Shown here: positions 60,902 through 64,000 of the stretch, piece after piece
Layout of the letters: each line of letters starts with the position of its first letter
Position numbering within the stretch: position 1 is the stretch's first letter
Assembly (NCBI RefSeq): GCF_000009765.2
Contig: NC_003155.5
Coordinates: 6,882,001 to 6,946,000, forward strand
Direction: 5' to 3'
Source of the DNA: Streptomyces avermitilis MA-4680 = NBRC 14893
Lineage (GTDB): Bacteria; Actinomycetota; Actinomycetes; Streptomycetales; Streptomycetaceae
DNA length: 64,000 nt
Program-made: the position numbers and the translations under genes
The notes under the pieces: generated by a model
Databases searched by the model: none
What the model saw: only the letters and a program-made list of their open reading frames with translations
What the model was told of the DNA's origin: nothing

Positions 60902-60944
60902 CTGTGTTCGTCATGCCGATCGACTGTTGAGATTTCGAACACAG
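60902..60944. promoter_or_regulatory. Inverted repeat upstream of the IclR gene
   Basis: CTGTGTTCG at 60902-60910 and CGAACACAG at 60936-60944 form a perfect 9-bp inverted repeat separated by 25 nt, ending 29 nt before the IclR start. The arm spacing (34 bp between centres) is long for one IclR dimer but suits two, so it is a candidate autoregulatory site. Confidence 0.6.
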
Positions 60945-60973
60945 TCACCACAGACGCAAGGAGGGGGCCGGTT

Positions 60974-61747
60974 GTGGGACGCCTCGTACCTGCCGTGACC
61001 CGGGCTCTCGACATTCTCGAGCTCTTCCTCGACGGGGACGGCACGCTCTCCGCCCCCGACATCGTGCGCAGACTCCAGCTGCCACGCACCACCGTGCACG
61101 AGCTGGTCACCACGCTCGCCGCCCGCTCCTACATCGTCCAGGTGCCGGGGCAGCCGGGACGCTACCGCCTCGGCGTCCGGCCGTACCAGCTCGGCAGCCG
61201 CTACGCCGAGCAGCTGGACCTCGCCGCAGAGGGCCAGCAGGTCGCCCGCTCCGTCGCCGAGACCTGCGACGAGACCGTGCACGTGGCGATCCTGGAGGGC
61301 ACCGACGTCATCTACATCGCCAAGGTGGACTCCACGCACGCGGTGCGCATGGTCTCCGCCGCCGGCCGGCGCCTGCCCGCCCACTGCACGTCCGTGGGCA
61401 AGATGCTCCTCGCCTCCCTCTCCGACCCGGAGCTGACCTCGCGGGTCCCGGACGGCGTCGAACTGGCCGCGATGACACCGAACAGCATCACGGATCCGGC
61501 CGTCCTGCGCGAGGCCCTCGCCGAGATCCGCAGCCGGGGCGTGGCCGTGGAGAACCGGGAGTCCAATCCGGACGTCAGCTGCGTCGCCGCGCCCGTGCGC
61601 GACCGGGCGGGGCAGGTCGTCGCCGCGCTGTCCATCTCCATCCCGATGATCCGCTGGAGCGACGAGCGCCGGGTGGAGCTGGAGCAGCTCGCCGTGAAGG
61701 GCGCGGCCGAGCTGTCGGAGCGGCTCGGGCACCGGAGCGTGGGGTGA
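60974..61747 (+). CDS. IclR-family regulator
   Basis: A 257-residue IclR protein: N-terminal winged helix (TRALDILELFLDG, SAPDIVRRLQLPRTTVHELV) and C-terminal effector domain with DETVHVAILEGTDVIYIAKV and the PAHCTSVGKMLLA block. GTG 60974 is chosen because AAGGAGGGGG lies just before it. Its stop overlaps the SMP-30 gene start, so it probably controls that sugar-acid pathway in response to a carbohydrate acid. Confidence 0.9.
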   Translation: MGRLVPAVTRALDILELFLDGDGTLSAPDIVRRLQLPRTTVHELVTTLAARSYIVQVPGQPGRYRLGVRPYQLGSRYAEQLDLAAEGQQVARSVAETCDETVHVAILEGTDVIYIAKVDSTHAVRMVSAAGRRLPAHCTSVGKMLLASLSDPELTSRVPDGVELAAMTPNSITDPAVLREALAEIRSRGVAVENRESNPDVSCVAAPVRDRAGQVVAALSISIPMIRWSDERRVELEQLAVKGAAELSERLGHRSVG

Positions 61748-62604
61748 CCGGCCTCGACGTCGCGGTACGCGCGCATGCGGCCCTCGGCGAAGGGCCGACC
61801 TGGGACACCGCCGCCCAGCGGCTGATCTGGGTCGACATCCTCGGGTCCAGGGTGCACACCTACGACCCCGCCTCCGGCCGTCGTACGGTCCTGGCGACCG
61901 AACAGCACGTGGGCGCCGCCAAGCCGCGCGCGGGCGGCGGCCTGGTGGTGAACCTCCGCGACGGCGTCGGCCTCTACGGGCCCGAGGGCCCCGGGGGCCG
62001 CGACTTCCGGTGGCTGCACCGCGAGCCCGTCCCCGGCCGCCGGGGCAACGACGCGGCGGTCGCGGCCGACGGCTCGCTGTGGGCGGGGACGATGCGCTAC
62101 GACGAGGCGCCGGGCGGCGGCACGCTGTCCCGCCTCGCCCCCGACGGCACGGCCCGGACGGTGCTGGACGACGTCACCATCAGCAACGGCGTCGGCTGGA
62201 GCCCCGACGGACGGCTGATGTACTTCAACGACACGCCCACCCGTCGGATCGACGTCTTCGACGTGGACGAGGACGGGCGCCCGGTCGGCCGGCGGACGCT
62301 GGCGACCGTCGAGGAGGGCGCCGGATTCCCGGACGGCCTCACCGTCGACGCCGACGGCTGTGTGTGGGTGGCGCTGTGGGACGGCGGCGTGGTCCGCCGC
62401 TACACGCCGTCCGGCGCGCTGGACCGCGTGCTCGAACTCCCCGTGCGCCGCCCGACGGCCTGCGCGTTCGGCGGCGCCGGCCTGACCGACCTGTACATCA
62501 CGACGGCCCGTACGGGCCTGGCCGCCCCGCACCCGATGTCCGGTTCGCTGCTGGTACTCCCCGGCGCCGGAAAGGGCCTGCCGCAACCGGCGTTCGCCGG
62601 CTAG
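61744..62604 (+). CDS. SMP-30/gluconolactonase-type lactonase
   Basis: A 286-residue six-bladed propeller of the SMP-30/Gnl/LRE family: GEGPTWDTAAQRLIWVDI at the start (with the metal-binding Glu), RRGNDAAVAADGSLWAGTM, TISNGVGWSPDG and GFPDGLTVDADGCVWVALW (metal Asn/Asp positions). It hydrolyses sugar lactones such as arabino- or glucono-lactone. It is coupled to the IclR gene by a 4-nt GTGA overlap and ends at a strong terminator. Given the neighbouring arabinofuranosidase, an arabinose pathway is a reasonable guess. Confidence 0.9.
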   Translation: MTGLDVAVRAHAALGEGPTWDTAAQRLIWVDILGSRVHTYDPASGRRTVLATEQHVGAAKPRAGGGLVVNLRDGVGLYGPEGPGGRDFRWLHREPVPGRRGNDAAVAADGSLWAGTMRYDEAPGGGTLSRLAPDGTARTVLDDVTISNGVGWSPDGRLMYFNDTPTRRIDVFDVDEDGRPVGRRTLATVEEGAGFPDGLTVDADGCVWVALWDGGVVRRYTPSGALDRVLELPVRRPTACAFGGAGLTDLYITTARTGLAAPHPMSGSLLVLPGAGKGLPQPAFAG

Positions 62605-62643
62605 CGCGAGCCGCCGCCCCTTCACGGCCCGCACTCTTCACCA

Positions 62644-62680
62644 CGACCCCCGCCCGGCCATCGGGCGGGGGTCGACTTTT
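62644..62680 (+). terminator. Intrinsic terminator after the lactonase gene
   Basis: A perfect 13-bp stem (CGACCCCCGCCCG at 62644-62656, CGGGCGGGGGTCG at 62662-62674) with the 5-nt loop GCCAT, followed by ACTTTT. This is the best rho-independent terminator in the window. Confidence 0.92.
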
Positions 62681-62719
62681 GCGCAAAGCATTGACGCGAA
62701 AGCGCTTACTCCTTACGGT
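62678..62719 (+). promoter_or_regulatory. Promoter and palindromic operators of the arabinofuranosidase
   Basis: TTGACG (62691-62696) and TACGGT (62714-62719), 17 nt apart, make a good vegetative promoter. The palindrome AAGCGCTT (62700-62707) lies in the spacer, and a second, TTTGCGCAAA (62678-62687), just upstream. CG-centred palindromes of this kind are bound by LacI-family repressors. The start of transcription would be near 62726, leaving a leader of about 137 nt. Confidence 0.72.
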
Positions 62720-62862
62720 CCCGTTCGAAGTTACGAGCATGATCCGGAATATCGAACAGTAAGGGCAGGGCATGGGACGACCTGACCTGAACCGCAGCGT
62801 GCCGCTGTCGCTCCCGTCCCGAGGCTCAGCCTGAACAGGCTGCACACTCCCGAAAGGACACC

Positions 62863-64000
62863 ATGCGCACTGCCCGCTTCGCCCTCGACCCCGCCTTCAC
62901 CGTCGGCGAGGTCGACCCCCGTCTCTTCGGATCCTTCGTCGAACACCTCGGCCGCTGCGTCTACACCGGAGTCTTCGAGCCGGGCCATCCCGCGGCCGAC
63001 GAGGCGGGTCTGCGCACCGATGTGCTGGACCTCGTACGGGAGTTGGGAGTCACCGCGATCCGCTATCCCGGCGGCAACTTCGTCTCCGGCTACAAGTGGG
63101 AGGACTCGGTCGGCCCGGTCGACGAGCGCCCCCGCCGCCTCGACCTCGCCTGGCGCTCCACCGAGACCAACCGCTTCGGCCTCTCCGAGTACGTCGCCTT
63201 CCTGAAGAAGGTCGGCCCGCAGGCCGAGCCGATGGTGGCCGTCAACCTCGGCACGCGCGGGGTCGCCGAGGCCCTGGAACTCCAGGAGTACGCCAACCAC
63301 CCCTCGGGCACCGCCCTGTCGGACCTGCGCGCGGCCCATGGCGACAAGGACCCCTTCGGCATCAGGCTGTGGTGCCTCGGCAACGAGATGGACGGGCCCT
63401 GGCAGACCGGCCACAAGACCGCCGAGGAGTACGGCCGCCTCGCCGCCGAGACCGCCCGCGCCATGCGCCAGATCGACCCCTCCGTCGAACTGGTCGCCTG
63501 CGGTTCTTCGGGCCAGTCCATGTCCACCTTCGCGGAGTGGGAGGCGACGGTCCTGGCGGAGACGTACGACCTGGTCGACCACATCTCCCTGCACGCGTAT
63601 TACGAACCTCTCGACGGCGATGTGGACTCCTTCCTCGCCTCCGCCGTCGACATGGAGTCGTTCATCGAGAACGTCGTCGCGACCTGCGACCACGTGGGCG
63701 CGAAGCTCAAGTCGAAGAAGAGGATCAATCTCTCCTTCGACGAGTGGAACGTCTGGTACCTGTCCCGCCACGAGGAGTCCGCCCTGGCCGACCCGCTGGA
63801 CTGGCCCGAGGCCCCGCGCCTCCTGGAGGACAACTACAGCGTGCTGGACGCGGTCGTCTTCGGCTCGCTCCTGATCGCGCTGCTGCGGCACGCGGACCGG
63901 GTGACCGTCGCGTGCCTCGCCCAGCTCGTCAACGTCATCGCGCCGATCATGACCGAGCCGGGCGGCGCGTCCTGGCGGCAGACGACGTTCTTCCCGTTCG
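62863..64000 (+). CDS. GH51 alpha-L-arabinofuranosidase (3' end outside window)
   Basis: The first 379 residues of a GH51 enzyme (usual length about 500). Substrate-binding blocks FGSFVEHLGRCVYTG and IRYPGGNFVSGYKWED come first; the acid/base Glu lies in WCLGNEMDGPW (about residue 175) and the nucleophile in SFDEWNVWY (about residue 293). There is no signal peptide, so it acts inside on imported arabino-oligosaccharides. AAAGGA precedes the ATG at 62863. Control is probably by a LacI-type repressor not in the window. Confidence 0.95.
   Translation, partial: MRTARFALDPAFTVGEVDPRLFGSFVEHLGRCVYTGVFEPGHPAADEAGLRTDVLDLVRELGVTAIRYPGGNFVSGYKWEDSVGPVDERPRRLDLAWRSTETNRFGLSEYVAFLKKVGPQAEPMVAVNLGTRGVAEALELQEYANHPSGTALSDLRAAHGDKDPFGIRLWCLGNEMDGPWQTGHKTAEEYGRLAAETARAMRQIDPSVELVACGSSGQSMSTFAEWEATVLAETYDLVDHISLHAYYEPLDGDVDSFLASAVDMESFIENVVATCDHVGAKLKSKKRINLSFDEWNVWYLSRHEESALADPLDWPEAPRLLEDNYSVLDAVVFGSLLIALLRHADRVTVACLAQLVNVIAPIMTEPGGASWRQTTFFPF

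Overview
The window is a high-GC actinobacterial chromosome segment and almost certainly from a Streptomyces. Evidence for this is the third-position GC bias, the many GTG starts, a citrulassin-type lasso peptide precursor, an FxsA/B/C/T locus, a matB gene very close to the S. coelicolor enzyme, an Mbl-like actin, an AftD-like arabinofuranosyltransferase operon and a GH51 arabinofuranosidase.

Layout. 1-3.7 kb is an accessory edge. It holds the 5' end of a lasso precursor running off the left side, a decayed ISKra4-type transposase, a VapBC toxin-antitoxin pair, the 3' half of a tRNA (a likely attachment-site scar) and a 9-bp tandem repeat. 3.7-11.2 kb is the most unusual region: three consecutive dynamin-like GTPases, a class III nucleotidyl-cyclase-like protein with a histidine-rich tail, and a small three-helix membrane protein resembling the Pycsar effector PycTM (DUF5706). 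All are packed head to tail. A Crp/Fnr regulator with an apparently intact cyclic-nucleotide pocket converges on them and overlaps the last gene. I read this as a candidate cyclic-nucleotide-triggered, membrane-acting defence or stress system with dynamin partners. 12.4-17.8 kb is a fructose/ribose-type ABC importer with its LacI repressor, paired LacI-type operators and a divergent PfkB kinase. 17.8-22.7 kb holds single genes: a monooxygenase-fold protein, a lipoprotein, an intracellular-looking subtilase with a small companion, a phosphoribosyltransferase and an alpha/beta hydrolase.

22.7-33 kb is a second conflict-like locus. It contains the FxSxx-COOH cyclophane RiPP peptide (FxsA), its radical SAM maturase (FxsB), an AAC(3)-fold acetyltransferase, a TIR-like protein (FxsC) and a 1,314-residue STAND/TIR/TPR protein (FxsT). 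A SLATT-type membrane protein and a SLOG-type nucleotide-binding protein lie beside it, tail to tail. 33-43.5 kb looks like core genome: a GAF histidine kinase with a degraded ATPase domain, Mbl, a secreted 1,208-residue subtilase, a fused carboxyltransferase with malonyl-CoA synthetase MatB, and TetR. 43.6-46.7 kb has a small membrane protein, a cupin, a MerR-PP2C fusion and an ATP-grasp enzyme.

46.7-59.5 kb is a tightly coupled nine-gene envelope glycoconjugate operon (GT4, methyltransferases, AftD-like GT-C enzyme, condensation-domain protein, DMT permease, Trm112-like, FkbM). A DUF3068 protein precedes it and a DUF2613-like small membrane protein is divergent from it. 59.5-64 kb holds PucR and IclR regulators, an SMP-30 lactonase and, after a strong terminator, a GH51 alpha-arabinofuranosidase that continues past the window. 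Family assignments come from reading motifs; no database search was run.
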